Shown: one piece after another, positions 23,313 to 37,405 of the stretch | Layout: every line of letters starts with the position of its first letter | How positions within the stretch are numbered: the first letter of the stretch is position 1 | Assembly: GCA_947683625.1 (NCBI GenBank) | Contig: CANTUR010000381.1 | Coordinates: 930,001 to 994,000, forward strand | DNA from: Mallotus nudiflorus | Taxonomy: Eukaryota; Streptophyta; Magnoliopsida; Malpighiales; Euphorbiaceae | Direction: 5' to 3' | Length of the DNA: 64,000 bases | Position numbers and translations under genes: made by a program | The notes under the pieces: generated by a model | What the model saw: only the letters and a program-made list of their open reading frames with translations | What the model was told of the DNA's origin: nothing | The model's database searches: none

Positions 23313-23964
23313 AACAAATTTGACTAGTCTATCTTTTTCTCTCCTCTAACCAAACTATTGTGTTGAGACACTTTGTGGATTACCTATGATGATTGTATGC
23401 ATATTAGGATGTATCCATGCATTATGATAATGAATTAATATATGTATGCATGAATGAATGAATGTATGAATGCATGAATGCAAATGTGTATGTAATGCAA
23501 AAAATTATAAGACATAATAGCAAATAAAGTCCCTTTCGACCTTACCTCTCCCATGCAGGCAATCATTCAAATTCTTTCTTAGGTGGGGCTTACTAGAACA
23601 TCATCGAGGGATGACCCCAATCGTGACTCTCAAAAAAAGGAAAAATTATCATACAAGGATGATTTATTTCTACATGCATGGTTTGATTTTTGTAGAGTTT
23701 CATGATACTTGAATATATTAATCCAAGTAATCCTTTAGAGTAGAGTTGTGATATCAGAATTACCATATTTGGTCATCAGGATATAACAGACTTAGGATTT
23801 TAATCCTTATCTACCTAAATAAATCATAGATAAAAACCATATATTAGCTTATTATGTGCATTGGATTATATCATAAGAAATTATAGACTAGTTTTTTTGG
23901 AATATAAGGGTCAAAATTATTGCTCCGTAAGGCTATATGGGTTAAGATATTAAAGGACCATTAG

Positions 23965-24010
<46 letters not shown>

Positions 24011-24845
24011 CACTTTGATTATTAGTTTCAAGTTAACAAAAACATGGATATCAAAATAACCTTACAGATATGGTACCCCCATAGTTAGGGCTAGGTTACT
24101 AAGATATCTTAAAATTAAACTTTTTCATATAAGATATACCTATTCAGACCTTGAGGTTTTAGAAAACTAATTAAGCTATCATAACCATAAGAGTTATATT
24201 GTTTAAGACATATAACCTAAATGGCATAACTTGTTTGGGTCATAAGAAACAAATAGTATGTAAAAAATATGTCATGATAGACTAACTTGGTTCACATGGA
24301 CCTTTTTCTAAAATTGGTATATAAAGTATAAATAGGTTTTAACTTGATTCTAATGAGCAAAATATAAGATATACATGTCACCAATGACTCAGTTTAGATT
24401 AAAGCATAAAGACAAAAATTAATAAACACATGCAAGATAGGGTACAATCCTAGTGGAAGTTTTTAGGGCAACTATATGGGTTAGTATAGGTAAAAGGCCA
24501 TGGGTTCCTTTAGCGACATGCCCTCTATTATGGACTTAAGCTATAGGCCAAGGTCATAAGGGCTCGACATCTTTTACAAATGTGAGAGAAAATTATCCCC
24601 TTTAGGACTTGGGTTACAAACTTTAGTCAAATGAACTCAGAAGTATCTTTTAAATTGAGTTAAGGCTAAAGGTGATAATGTCAAACTAATCAACCCATGA
24701 GTATACTAGAGTCATGGTAAATCATAATTTGACATTGTCATGGTTATAAGGCTTGTGCATATGTAAGAAGTGTAGTGATGCAAGTTGGTTTATAATAGTA
24801 TATATAAATGGATGCAAAATACAAACTTTGGGATCAATATCTTAA
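23313..24845 (-). mobile_element. Element E 5' leader
   Basis: Untranslated region between primer site and gag. The block 24440-24690 matches the leaders of A and D, including CTTTAGGACTTGGGTTACAA at 24599-24618 and a weaker first copy at 24522-24545. A (TA)n microsatellite lies at 23967-24008, and a stretch of ATGAATGA-like short repeats at 23440-23490. Nothing else was recognised. Confidence 0.65.
23967..24008. repeat. (TA)n microsatellite
   Basis: Uninterrupted TA run within the leader of element E. Confidence 0.95.
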
Positions 24846-24863
24846 TCCCTAGTGGAGTCACCA
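24846..24863 (-). other. Primer binding site of element E
   Basis: The minus strand reads TGGTGACTCCACTAGGGA, three bases after the LTR end. It is the cleanest of the five copies of this site in the window. Confidence 0.75.
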
Positions 24864-24867
24864 CTAT

Positions 24868-26472
24868 TGACACCAGTGAGATCGACTTGGCAATATTTGG
24901 ATCACTAACCTTTTTCCTTATTATGGGATAGCATAGGGTAATGAGGGGAGTATTGAAAGAGCTTAGGGATAGCATAAATGTACTTAAAACCCTTCACTCA
25001 AGTAGGAGAAACATGGAGTCGCCACTTAATATCACTTAAGAAATTATATGTTTTAGGGACTTAGGCAAACTCGGATCCCTTACTTATAACCACATTCGCC
25101 CATTAGATAAAGCATTAGGTTTGGATGTTAATGTCAATAGGATTAGGCTCTTTTGTTCGAAGCATCTCCGTATTGCCCGGATGTTGAGCATTGCCAACCT
25201 TACTTTATGTACAGTGCTTCCAAAAACTGTGTACTATTATACATCAACTTCTACATGTAAATGCAAACACAATATATATACATAAGCATAAAGGATCATT
25301 ATAAGATGATGCTTCAATATGGAAAAATGACATAATAATATAATGATGCATAATCATGGTAAAATCTAAACTAATACATATGATAACACACATGGTGTAA
25401 ACATGGCATATTTACATGATTTAATATCATACAAACATGACAGAGAATTAGAAACATGGAAAAATAATGAAACATGTCAATATAGTAATATGGTATCCAA
25501 CATAATATATGGCATTTGGTAAAATATTATTGATGAACATATTATAGACAAGTAAATAAACAATTAAAATGCAAATAAAGCAACAACAAGGCAAACAATT
25601 AAACCATAGCATGGCAATTATAGCAAAGTTATGATATGAATAAACATATGCATGCTAAATTAGAAATTATAAAAAAATAAATAAAAGCAATAATTTAAAA
25701 AGGGATGGGAGTTAAGAATGGCTAACACATTTTGCAAATATCCTCTCCATGATTGCTCCATGTTTCATGTTTCGGGGCATTAAAACATTTTATTTAATAA
25801 ATAAATAAAAAATAACTTTTAAATCCAAAATAACATTTTATTTGAAAAATAAACAAAAAATGACTTTAAAATCCAAAATAAAGAAAAGAAATTGTTTATA
25901 AATAATTTGAAAATCAAAAGAAAGAAAGAATATTTGAAAAATGTATTTTAAATTATAAATCATTTAGAAAAAAAGCTTTTAAAAGTAACATTTGATTAAT
26001 TATATGAACCATTAATTCACAACATGAGTTTCCATCAAGTTAGGCCTCAAGATTTGAATTTGTACCTTGGATGGACATTTTCCACATCATAAATCATTGA
26101 AAATATAATCAAAACTTTTATTTGAGAAATTAGAAAATAAAGGAAATTTTGATTCATATCCTTGCATTTGGATGATTCTTGTGATCAACAAAAAATAAAA
26201 ATATCACAAATATAACACAAAAAAACTATTTTTATTAACAAAATTATTTAAAGAAAATTATAAAAGAAAATAAAAATGATTGATTTTTATTAAAAAATGC
26301 AAAATTCCATATTAATAAATAAAAATATTTATTAAAAAGAAATTGAAAAGAAAAGGTGTAGAGAAACGGATATAAACAAAGTATTATTAACAAAAAGATT
26401 CATTTAATAATCAATAAAAACACAAAAGGATTTTAGTTAGGCCTCAAAATGTGAATTTTGTACCTTAGATGG
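24868..26472 (-). mobile_element. Element E 5' LTR, 3' portion (cut by element D)
   Basis: LTR DNA between E's primer site and the start of D. It keeps a faint match to LTRs A and C ('acatggagtcgccactta' at 25011-25028) but is otherwise a different subfamily. Its outer end should lie beyond the far end of D, outside the window. No coding sequence. The poly-A/T-rich part at 25780-26400 is low complexity. Confidence 0.6.
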
Positions 26473-28501
26473 TGTAAACACCCAATTTCAGGATAGTCAA
26501 GTGTGGATGCGATAGAGAACTTAAATGATGAAAATTTGTTACAAATAGGTCTATGGATATTGATTTTTCAAACTTAAGTCTTAAATGCAATCTTTTTAAT
26601 GACTTAATTGTAATGTTTTCTTTAGGGACCTAATTGAAAAAGTTTTAATCATCGATCAAAATTATGTAATTTCGATCAAAATTACAAATTTCTAATCGTA
26701 AATATACAAATCTGATCAATGGAGTTTTTATTTTATTTTTTAAGAAAAATCCATTTATTTAATTTTTGATTGGTTAAAAAATAATATAAATAAATAAATA
26801 AATTTTGATAAATATATTTATCATATTCTTTATGTGTTTTTTCTGTGTTTTGTTTTGGATTTGGATTACATTATCAAAAATAAAAATAAAAAATAAAAAT
26901 CATTATTTATTAGGAGCTGAGATTCCTAGAGCAAGATGGGGGGATAAAAAAGGGGTAGGAATTCATTTTCCAAAAAAGGGGAGAGATGTTGCTTTAGAAA
27001 AAAAAAGGAGAGACTACTAAAAAAAATCATTACGCATAAAAGGAGAGAGAGAGTAGAGAGCTTTTAAGGTAGAAATATATATACATTGTTCTTAAGTTTC
27101 TTAAAGAACACAATTAAGCCTAGGAATAAAAAAATCAATATACAAACCTATTCAAATGGTGAATCAATCAAACTTTGAGAAGCAAATTAGTAATACATTG
27201 CACCAAACCTCATCCCTTTTCTTTTCTTATTTTCTTTTGTTTATTTCTATTCATCTTTTTCTTATTTCTTTTTCTTTATTCTAATTATTTTTTATTTTTT
27301 GTTTTATTTCTTTAATGATGATGATGGGAATGCTCTGAGCCATCGAGATGTAATTGAACAGATAAAATATCCTTGAAGGTCCATGGAATGCCATGGATTT
27401 AATCCTGTTATGATTTTTATGTTGATTTTAGGGTTCTTGCATTTTATTATTCTATATTTTTTATTTATTTGGTTTATTAGGCTGTGTATTTAATTAGTTT
27501 TTTATTCTCTATACATAGCAATTATAATAGCCCCAATAGTGAGAATCGTGAATATTTACTTTTTTGTATTGAAATTAATTAGTAATTAAGTTGATTAGGT
27601 AAAACCTAAATTAAAATCAATAGTGTCTTTATTTAATTTAGGTTGCATGAAATCAAATTAGGTTTTTTAGAAGAAATAATTTTAATTGCTTGTTTGATCT
27701 TTTTGTTTGATTGTTTTGGTTCTTTTTATGTTTTTGAACTTTTCCTTTTTGTTTTGTTTTGGGCCCCAAGCCCACGTTAATTTTTAATTCATTAATTAAT
27801 AATAGGCTTTAAAATTGGTTTTTCTTTTAAAGTTTAATTAACTTTAAAATTTAGACCCATTTAGATTAATTTAGACTTAGGCCCACTTTAGTTTAATTAA
27901 AATTTATTAGATTTAGCTCAGCCCATAAAGCATTTCTTTTAAAAATAAATAGACTTAGGCACATTTTTCACTTAAATTAAAATAAATTAGAACTAGGTCC
28001 ATTTATTCAAACCCAATCCATTTATTTTTATAAAATTAGTAGATTTAAGCTTACTTTAGGTAATTAAAAAAATAAAAAAAAGTTCACTATTTTAATTACA
28101 ATGTAGGCTCGCCTTTAGTTTTCCATTTCACTTGTAAATAAAAATATAGACTTAGCTAATCTAATTAAAATTAACATATTTTAGACTAATCTAAGGATGT
28201 CTTGTTATGTGAGTACATTGTTTATATGCTTTTTTTCATGACTAGTTGCCTTGGAGTTATATGAATGTTAAACTAGGTTTTATATGAAATTGCATGTAAT
28301 TAAAGAATAAATTGGTAATTAATAAACTAATTCTAAATGAACAAAAGAATACAAGAAGTTAGTATTATGTATCCAGAATCTCTGGTTGTAGTGCTAACTC
28401 TCTTTTAGACAATTGAGTTACCACCACCTTCGAATTATCCCAATTATTATATTGGGTGGTGACTTCTCATCTCTATACTATGTCTTTGTAATATAGTAGT
28501 G
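26473..28501 (+). mobile_element. Element D, 5' LTR (about 2.0 kb)
   Basis: Starts TGTAAACACCCAATTTCAGG, the best preserved end of this family. It contains the short-palindrome array at 26650-26722, a TATA box at 27073-27084 (AAATATATATAC), and the family dyad (CCATGGAATGCCATGG at 27381-27396). Compared with C it lacks about 100 bp just before its 3' end, where 'tagtagtg' joins the primer site directly. It is an inverted counterpart of LTR A. Element D occupies 26473-31294, 45819-47614 and 63842 to beyond the window. Confidence 0.85.
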
Positions 28502-28519
28502 TGGTAACTCCACTAAGGA
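28502..28519 (+). other. Primer binding site of element D
   Basis: TGGTAACTCCACTAAGGA directly after the LTR, matching the sites of A, C, E and F. Confidence 0.7.
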
Positions 28520-29456
28520 TAAAAAATACTTATTCCACTTGTGTTTTTTGGAATGATTTTATTAATTATTATTTTATTCTTGCATTCATTTACATGTCCC
28601 TATTAGCTAATGGTGTTGGTTTAAGATTTTATAATTCCACTAGCTTCATGGAGTTATAGATTGGCTAACCATCACTCTTAGCCTTAACTTTGTGTAAGAG
28701 AGATTACTGGGCTCATCTAACTAGAGTCTATGACCCAAGTCTTTAAGGGGGGTAGTCCTCCCTTAAGTTTGCAAAGCATGCCGAGCACCTCTAGCCTTGC
28801 CCTGTAACTCAAGTCCTAAAGGAGGGCATCTTGCTAAGAGGTCATTGACTTTCACCTAACTTAACCATATATAATGACCTAGTAACTTCATCTATGATTT
28901 TCCTAAATTGCTTGTGTTTATTGCCATAAGGTATTTCTATAAATAAAGGCCAAAGCGCATACCTTTTGAGGCCCATTTGGGGTAATAAAGATTGTGCTAA
29001 TCTTATATACCTAGAAATTATATTTATATGCTTTATCGCTTTGAGAGATTTAGCATGCATGTCAATTCTTGATATCCCCTATTGATATTAAGGCTAAGAC
29101 AAAAAATCCTAAGAAAAGAGACTCACCATTGAACTCATGTGTGGGAGGAATAAGGTTGGAAGGATGCATGTACACTTGACTTGTTATTTGTATACTTGAC
29201 ATGTTAGTTGCTACTTGTTACATACCACGTGCATCATGGATACATGCATACATGCATTTCATGCATCATACTAACACTTTATTTTTCAGCCATCATAGAT
29301 TCATTCGGGTCTTCCTATGTTTGGAAATGGAGTAGTGGTAGATTAATAAAAACAGATTTGAGTCTAATGTTGATAACTAAAAAGATCCTTCATAGTTTAG
29401 AAAAGAGCCCTATCAACCTACTTTACCTAGAAGCTACATTGGCTTAAATAGAAGAT
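28520..29456 (+). mobile_element. Element D 5' leader
   Basis: Inverted counterpart of the leader of A (1-594). The doubled motif reads ACCCAAGTCTTTAAGGGGGG (28732-28751) and ACTCAAGTCCTAAAGGAGGG (28807-28826) in the sense direction. The ORFs at 28842-29060 (minus) and 29208-29447 (plus) lie in this non-coding leader and are not supported as genes. Confidence 0.7.
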
Positions 29457-31290
29457 ATGGAATAGCAACATGGAGGAAATTGGACCTTAGAGGACATTAA
29501 GGGAGCTTTGATGGATGACCTGAGGGCCATTATTCAAGATGATTTAAGACTAGATTTAGCTAAGTTAGCACCACCTCCTATAGTTGTACATGTACATGCT
29601 ACTACCATACCACCTGTTACTATTGTCCCACCTATCATGGATGATCCACCTATTATAATGACAATGCCAGGGAACCACAATTGAATGATGCTAGGAATGT
29701 ACCTACTGTGGAAATGAAATTTAAGGATGTTAAAAACTACACTATAGCGAAAGCTAAAAAATAATCACTTAAGCTGGTTCAGCAACTGGAGTCTAAGCAA
29801 ATGTAAGCACTGACTCAAAAAATGTCTAAGATGGATGAGCTGATGAGAGTGCAAGGCATGGGCTATTCATTTGACTTTGATGATGTGCTAGATAAGTTCA
29901 AAATAATTCAGCTATAGAAATTTAATAGTACTAGGGACTTGAGAACACATCTTTACCAATATTTAATTGCCTTGAACAATATCAAAGATCATTTAGCAAT
30001 GGTCACTAGCCTATTAGTGCTATCTTTAGAAGGCATAGTAGTGAACTAGTATCAAGGGTAGAAAAGTTATACTCGAACTAACTGGAGAGAGTTGTTTAAT
30101 GCTTTCTTAAAGTAGCATGACCATAATACCAAGCCAATGGTGTTTATCAGGGACTTAGAATTTTAAAATTTCTTAACAAGGTTTAAGAACAAGGCAAATT
30201 TAATAAAGAACAAGATAAATAAGAAAGATTAAGTGGGGATTATTATTTAAGATGTATTACCAAATCTAGTTGAAAGGTTACAAAGGATGAATCCTAAGAC
30301 ATTTATAGACTTAAATGATGGATTTCAAGCTATTGAGAATAAGAAAAAGGAAAATATAAGAAGTATAATAAAAAGGAATTTCCAAATTGGGGGCACACAT
30401 CAAGGAAGCACTAGCTGGGCTGTGGAAGTGCATGCTGTTCAAACACCAAGGAGATACCAACCTTTGTTCAAAGTCCTAGACCACCTAATGCAAAAGGGCT
30501 TGTTTTAACTATTAACCTTTTCTAAAGCACTAAACCCAAATGTCCTTGGCTACGACTCAATAATTACTATAAATTTTATAAAGTAATTGGACATTCCATA
30601 TACACCTACATGCACCTTAAAAATGAAATTCAAAACCATATAGATGTTAGAAGAATTATAGACCTAGAAAACCCAAGCACCAAAAATAACCCTTACCCAA
30701 ACTACCAAAATTTACCTTCCCTAGCCACCATGATGATCAACTCAAGAGTTAGTGAGGACAAAATACTAAGCTCCTTTAATGACCTAGACTTTAAAACTAA
30801 TGATAAATCTCCTAATGCCCCCAAAGATGTGGAAAGAGTATAAGACTTGTTAAGACAACCTTCAAGATAATTTGACTATTAGGTGTTTTACTCCAAACCA
30901 CCTTCTTTTAATATACCCTTCGAGTCAATTATGCCAACAGGATAGGGTGATGAGTTTGATTATAAGAAGCCATGAGACAAGAAAGAAACAAGCACAGTTG
31001 AGGTACAGAAAGATGAAGTCATGGAGACAATTGGCGAGAAGATGTAAGACTAGCCACTATGTTAGTCACCTTAAGACTTAGCATCCCTACCATTTAGAAT
31101 AGGAAATAAATTTTCTATTTGTCTTCTTTGAATAAAATTTAGTTTATTTAGAACTTTTTTTTTATTGATTGATGATATGAATTTTGATCATGCTTACTTA
31201 TGCAATGTACATCTTAATGGTACTGTGCATTATGATATTAATCACATTTGCATGTTTAACATAAATTCAATTCAATTATATTCATTCTGA
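29457..31290 (+). pseudogene. gag: Element D gag plus post-gag segment, broken, cut by element C
   Basis: The ATG at 29457 aligns with the gag start of C; the block NWTLEDIKGALMDD follows. Then come a proline-rich stretch (PPIVVHVHATTIPPVT), the gag core in several frames, and the C-terminal domain with PKTFIDLNDGF (30297-30329). SWAVEVHAVQTPRRYQPLFK (30413-30472), HLKNEIQNHIDVRRIIDLEN (30613-30672), FDYxVFYSKPPSF and PTGxGDEFDYKKP follow. After 31090 a further frame reads DDMNFDHAYLCNVHLNGTVH (about 31173-31232), homologous to MKFDFAYLFDVFPNGSVH in F. In F that segment lies between protease and RT. No protease lies between. Stops throughout. Confidence 0.82.
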
Positions 31291-32272
31291 GTGATGTAGA
31301 CAGTGGGGTTTAGCGTGCGTCCGAGATTTTAATAACCACGACACTATTCGAGTTCAAGGCTCTAGAGAACACATTACTATATCACAAAGACATAGCGTGG
31401 AAATGAGGAGTTGCCACCCAAGGCAAAAACTGGGACAATTTGAAGGTGGTGGAAACTCAATTCTCTAAAAAAGAGTTAGCACGACAACCAGTAGATTCTG
31501 GATGTTTGTATGCTTTTTTCATGACTAGTTACCTTAGAGTTAGATGTCTGCTAAATTAGGGTTTAAATGAAATTACATGTAAATAGAGAATAATTTAGTA
31601 ATTAAATTGGTAATTCTAATGCATTCATAAAAACACATCATCCCCTAAATTGGTCTAATCTACATTAATTTTAATTAAATGGGCTAGATCTACATGTTTT
31701 ATTTACAAATGAGTCTAAAAGTTAATGGACCTAATTCCTACTTAATTATAATTAAGTGAACTAAAGTCTATTTATTTTAATTCTAAAAATGGGTCTAAAT
31801 CAATAAATTATGAAGTATTTAAATTAGTGGGCCCAGTTCTACATGTTTTAATTCTAAGGTGATCTTAAATCTACAAGTTATGGAAAAGGCTTTAAGTTAA
31901 TGGGCTATGTCTAATTAATTTTAATTAACCTAAGTAGGCCTATGTCTAAATTAACTTGGTTAGCCTAAATTATTTCTAACCTAGAGTCTAATTAAATTAT
32001 GGGACTAAAATTTATTTTAATTAATTAAACTTAGGGGTTTTTTTTATAAATGCCCCAAAACACAACCAAAACAACAAAAATACTCCAAAATTTTCAAAAT
32101 TACATGCATGTCCTCTTAGCCATATTTATTTACGTGACTGACCCTTTTCATCAATGTTAAAAAAAATGGCAACCATGTTCTTCATCTCTCTATTTCTACT
32201 CAGTCTTTTTTTTGTAGTGTTTTTTATTCAGATGATTCTACTTCATAGCTCTTACACTCAATTCGTATCACA

Positions 32273-32307
32273 ATGAGTGGGTCAGGTTAGCCTCCAGATT
32301 TGAAAAA
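32273..32307 (+). pseudogene. SmG-like (snRNP G) first exon fragment
   Basis: ATGAGTGGGTCAGGTTAG... translates as MSGSG-stop-PPDLKK, and the plant spliceosomal protein SmG begins MSRSGQPPDLKK. The stop is a single C-to-T change from Gln. The exon ends at a good donor site (AAAAA|GTAAGTG at 32308). Upstream is a pyrimidine-rich leader-like segment (32165-32272). The rest of SmG (YMDKKLQ... region) was not found. The match is only 11 of 12 residues or fewer, but the donor site falls where expected after LKK. Confidence 0.5.
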
Positions 32308-32828
32308 GTAAGTGCTTCTCTTCTCTTCTTCTCTTTTTTTTTTTTGAAAAAAATTATTCAGTGTAGTTATTATGATTATTTTCCTAATTATATTCTTTCA
32401 TGGATGAATATTTTTCTATTTTCTTTTTGTTCTTTTGGGAATTTGGGGGTTTTAGGTTCATGGACAAAAAGCTTCATAGTAATTATTTTTTTCACTTCTC
32501 TTCACCATTTTTCATTTTATTTTCCTATTACTCATTGCTTAGACTTGGTGTAAAATTATTTTCAGGGTTTAAACTAATCGAGTCATTATGCACCAAAAAA
32601 AGTTATGGGTGCTTTTAGTTTTATGTGGGTTTTAAGGAATCAGGCTTATAAATAAGTAGGATGTGTGAAATTTTATGATTTCAACTTATGGCTATTTATG
32701 AAATGCAATTGAGTGTTCAAGGGATGGTATAACATAATCTCATAGTGAACATCAAAATCTATTATTCTTTAGTCATGTGAATAATGATTATTTCTTGAAC
32801 TTTCAAATTATAAAATTTTTCATTGTAG

Positions 32829-32957
32829 GAACAATTAAGCTTAATGTCATCAAACTTAGATGGATATCTTAGCACTCAAAAAATTGTGCAAGGAATGGTA
32901 TGTGATCTCAACAACAAATTGCAGGATTACCCATCAGATTTATATAAGCAATGCTAT
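32829..32957 (+). pseudogene. Exon-like fragment of an unrecognised gene
   Basis: Preceded by an acceptor (TTTCATTGTAG) and followed by a donor (CTAT|GTGAGT). In between is a 43-codon open frame: EQLSLMSSNLDGYLSTQKIV and QGMVCDLNNKLQDYPSDLYK, ending QCY. A second acceptor (TTTACAG at 33649-33655) precedes VQAHRSNVMIDNDK. I do not recognise the protein. Codon use is less AT-biased than the surroundings. Confidence 0.4.
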
Positions 32958-34051
32958 GTGAGTTTACATTAGTTATCTAATTTAGTGACACTTTGTTTTT
33001 CCTTTAGGGAAAGTTAAATTCCATAGCTTCTAATCGTAAAGATTATTATAGCAATCAACATGGTTTACAAAGGCTGGTAATGCTATTGAAAATTTAGTTT
33101 GTTTGGATGCTACATATTGTGCCTTTAGGCATGATATTAAAATATTTTTTTGATGTTACTTTTTGGGAGAGTTGAATGCCATAGCACCTCTCTATGAAGC
33201 TCATTACATGTTTTAATAAAGGATGTCATATATGGTGCACCATTTTGTTATGATTTCTTAAAGAGTTTTATATTTGTATAGTGCAATGATAATTTCTTGA
33301 AGGCTATTCCTTTTATGCTAGCACATCATACCTAATAGAAATTTTACTATCAGTAATTATGAAGCATTATAACATGGCTACAAAGTGATGCCCTTTCCAT
33401 GTTTGTAGGGGTAGTTACACCGTAGATCATATAATATTTTTGTAGTTAATAGAAGAAAAGAATATAGAAAAATACTTTTATTTCCAAGAAAATGTTGATT
33501 TGCATATATCTTTAGTTTGATAAATGTGAAAATTTTTAGCCTTTAAACTATTAAGATGCAATGATTTGAGGTTTTATCAGTTTCTTTAATATGTAACTTT
33601 GCTACAATTTTTATGATTCTAATTTAGCTTCATTACTTTGCTTTGACATTTACAGGTGCAAGCTCATAGATCTAATGTAATGATTGATAATGACAAATGA
33701 TACACCTAAAAAAAATTGATTTAATTGAGAATCCAATCAAATACATTTTGGGCTTGGAGTCTCAGCCTTGGCTGTTAACTTAAGACCTCCTCATCAAGGT
33801 ATAGAAGCAATAGTTGTGTTGGCATTCACTAGCTATAATATAATATCAAGTATGGTTACGAACAACCGAAAGAACCTGGAATAATCTACAAGTTTTGTGT
33901 CCTTGGCCTCGTGCAATGGATGACAATCTTATTTTATTTTTGCATTTTTTTTAAGAAAAGTACATATTAATAGTGGATATTTACAAAATACAAGTCTGGC
34001 AATTTAAATGACATAAACAAAACTATAAAAGGTTAATTTTGTCAATGTCAT

Positions 34052-34640
<589 letters not shown>

Positions 34641-36387
34641 CTTCACACTCTGATTACCAATAACACCATACTAGTTATAATGAGACACAAAATCATCCTT
34701 TTCAACAACCTATTCAAATAAAAAAAAGTCACACATAAACAAAAAAAATCAAAAATAAAAACATACATTTCCAATAAAATAACAAGCAACTTTTATAGCA
34801 GAATCAATAATAATGAAAAAATTATCAACGTCATTAAATACAGTCTCTTCACCCTAAAAATAAAACAACACATCAAAAGTGAAATAAGAAACCAAAACAA
34901 AACAAAAAAGATACTAAATTAATATAACAAAAAAAAGACACCAAATTAGAATCCTTCAACATTTCATCACCATTAACACCATCTTTAATAGAACTATCTT
35001 TAATATTATAATTACAACAAACATCCTTAATAAATAAAATAATTAACAAGCAACCCTATTTCTATTCACTTAAACCTAATTAATTTTAAAAAACCTAATT
35101 TTAATTTCTATGTCATTGATTTTAATTAATTTGCCCAATCAAAACACTAATTTTACTAATCAATTAATTAAAATAAAACACACAACCACACACACATGAT
35201 TCCACTATTCCCATTATTGGGGCTATTACAATGATCTACTAAAATAAAAAATAAAAATTAAATACAACCCCAAATAAATAAAAATGCAAAATAAAACAAT
35301 CAATAAACTATAAATAAATAAATAAATAAAATAACTAGAAACCTTAAAAAACTATGTTCAAATACAAAATGTAATCCATGACATTCCATGAATCTTCACA
35401 AGTTTTCCATAGGTTTTGTTCTCCATAGTAAATTCAAGTCACCCCATCCATCAAGAGAATAAAAATAAAAAAATAAAAAAATTAGTCAATGAATGATTAA
35501 AAAATAATAAAAAAATTAAATATAAAAATAAAATCAAAATCAAAATAAAAGAAGAAGAAGAAGATCTGAGAATGAGATGCAGTATTGACTTCCCTTAGAA
35601 GGATTTATCACTATTGATGAAAGTTTATGGCTTTTGTTGTGTTTGTCTATGGTTTTAGTTTATTTGATCTAATTTTTTTGGCCAAGAACTAAAAAAAAGT
35701 AGGTAAAAAAATCCAAGTATGTGTATTGTGGCTCACGGCTAAAAATCAGAGAAAGTAAATGAAAAAATAATAAAACCCTAGGAGCCTCCCCCTTTATGTG
35801 AAAAGAAAATGACAAATATATAGAAACCTAGTCCTATAACCCTATGTTAGGTTTAGGATAAATATTAAATAAAACATTTTTTTATTATTTATCTAATAAA
35901 AAGAAAATTCATCAATATATTTATCTAATAAAATAAAAACAACAATCAATAAAAAAATAAGTACAAAAGTAAAATAAAATTAAATAATAAATAAAATAAA
36001 TATTAAATAATAATAAAAATTGTGGAGTTCTGGTCAAAAGTGTGGATTTCCAATGAGAAATCTAGATTTCTGATTGAAAATCTGCATTTCCAATTGGAAA
36101 TATAGATTTATAATTAGAAATCTACATTTCCAATTGGAATTCTACATTTCTAATGGCTACCTTTTTTTTTTTTTGAATTTTCTCTTTTGTTTTTAAAATT
36201 TTTTGTAAAGAAATAATAAAAAATAAAATTCAAAGGTAAGTCCTAAAAAAATAAAATAAAATAACAATTTATAATTTATTTCAAAACTAATAAGTTAGAT
36301 CCAATAAAATATAATTTCATAGTCAATTTTCATTGTAGAGTCCTCTATCACATCCACAATCAACCATCCCAAAATTGGGTTCTTACA

Positions 36388-36399
36388 ATTGCCCCCCTT
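36388..36399 (-). other. Polypurine tract of element C
   Basis: Minus strand AAGGGGGGCAAT directly before the 3' LTR start TGTAAG. Fixes the orientation of C. Confidence 0.8.
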
Positions 36400-36529
36400 C
36401 GTTATTGTTTGCTTAATAAATTGCAGCGAAGTAAATAAGCATATAATGTCAAAAGCAAAGAGTTAGGATACTTACATGTGTGTTGCGACTATGCATGATA
36501 CTATGCAGTATTGAATGTGATTTAAGGAA

Positions 36530-36790
36530 CACTAGAATTTCTGTGGAATTTCTAGCTATGATGCCATCATTATGCTCAATGAATAGTGACTGACATTGTG
36601 TTCAGTGCATTTTGAAATCATGTTATAGTTTTGGTGGAACATCTAGTGGTGATGCTATCACTGTATTCAATGAATAGCAGTTGACACTGTGTTAAGTGAA
36701 ATTTGAAAAAAGGCTATAGTTCTTGTGGAACATAAAATAATGATGCTATCACTGTGTTCAATAGATATCAGTTGACACTGTGTTCAGTGC
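36530..36790. repeat. Three-copy repeat, unit about 90 bp, in the C 3' UTR
   Basis: Repeats of 'gtggaacatctagtggtgat', 'gctatcactgtattcaatga' and 'cagttgacactgtgttcagt' at about 36530, 36632 and 36727. Each begins with the same 'tgtggaacatctag' that underlies the adjoining 39 bp array, so the two arrays probably share an origin. Confidence 0.75.
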
Positions 36791-37405
36791 ATTTTGCTAT
36801 ATTCCCTATGGGACGTTTAGCGAGTGATTTTCACTATATTCCTTATGGGATGTCTAGTGGTCATAATTTTCATTATATTTCCCATGGGATGTCTGATGAT
36901 TGTGATTTACACTATATTCCATGTGGGATGTCTAGTAGTTGTTATTTTCACTATATTCCTTATGGAACATCTAGTGGTTATGATTTTCACTATATTCCCT
37001 ATAGGACGTTTAGTGATCATGATTTTCACTATATTCCTTATGAGATGTCTAGTGGTCATGATTTTCACTATATTCCCTATGGGGCATCTAGTGGTCATGA
37101 TTTTCACTATATTCCATGTTGGACGTTTAGTGGGTTATGATTTCACTATATTCCATATGGGACATCTAGTAGTTGTGATTTTCACTATATTCCCTGTGGG
37201 ACATTTACTGATTGTGATTTTCACTATATTCCCTATGGGACATCTAGTGGTCGTGATTTTCACTATATTCCCTATGGAATATCTAGTGATAGTAATTTTC
37301 ACTATATTCCTTTTGGGACATCTAATGATTATGATTTTCACTATATTCCTTATAGGACATTTAGTGATTGTAATTTTCATTATATTCCCTATGGTACATC
37401 TAGTA
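36790..37405. repeat. 39-bp minisatellite, about 16 copies, 3' UTR of element C
   Basis: Unit 'ttttcactatattccctatg' + 'ggacatctagtggtcatga'. Copies are well aligned from 36790 to 37405. Because 39 is divisible by three, all frames stay open: on the plus strand it gives a 198-codon ORF of 13-residue repeats (FTIFPMGHLVV), and shorter ORFs in other frames. I regard none of these as genes. A diverged form of the array is in B at 13740-14370. Confidence 0.95.

Noticed and set aside
36790..37405. CRISPR-like pattern of regular short repeats
   Set aside because: Repeats are contiguous with no unique spacers, and the DNA is plant. The same holds for 49675-50165.
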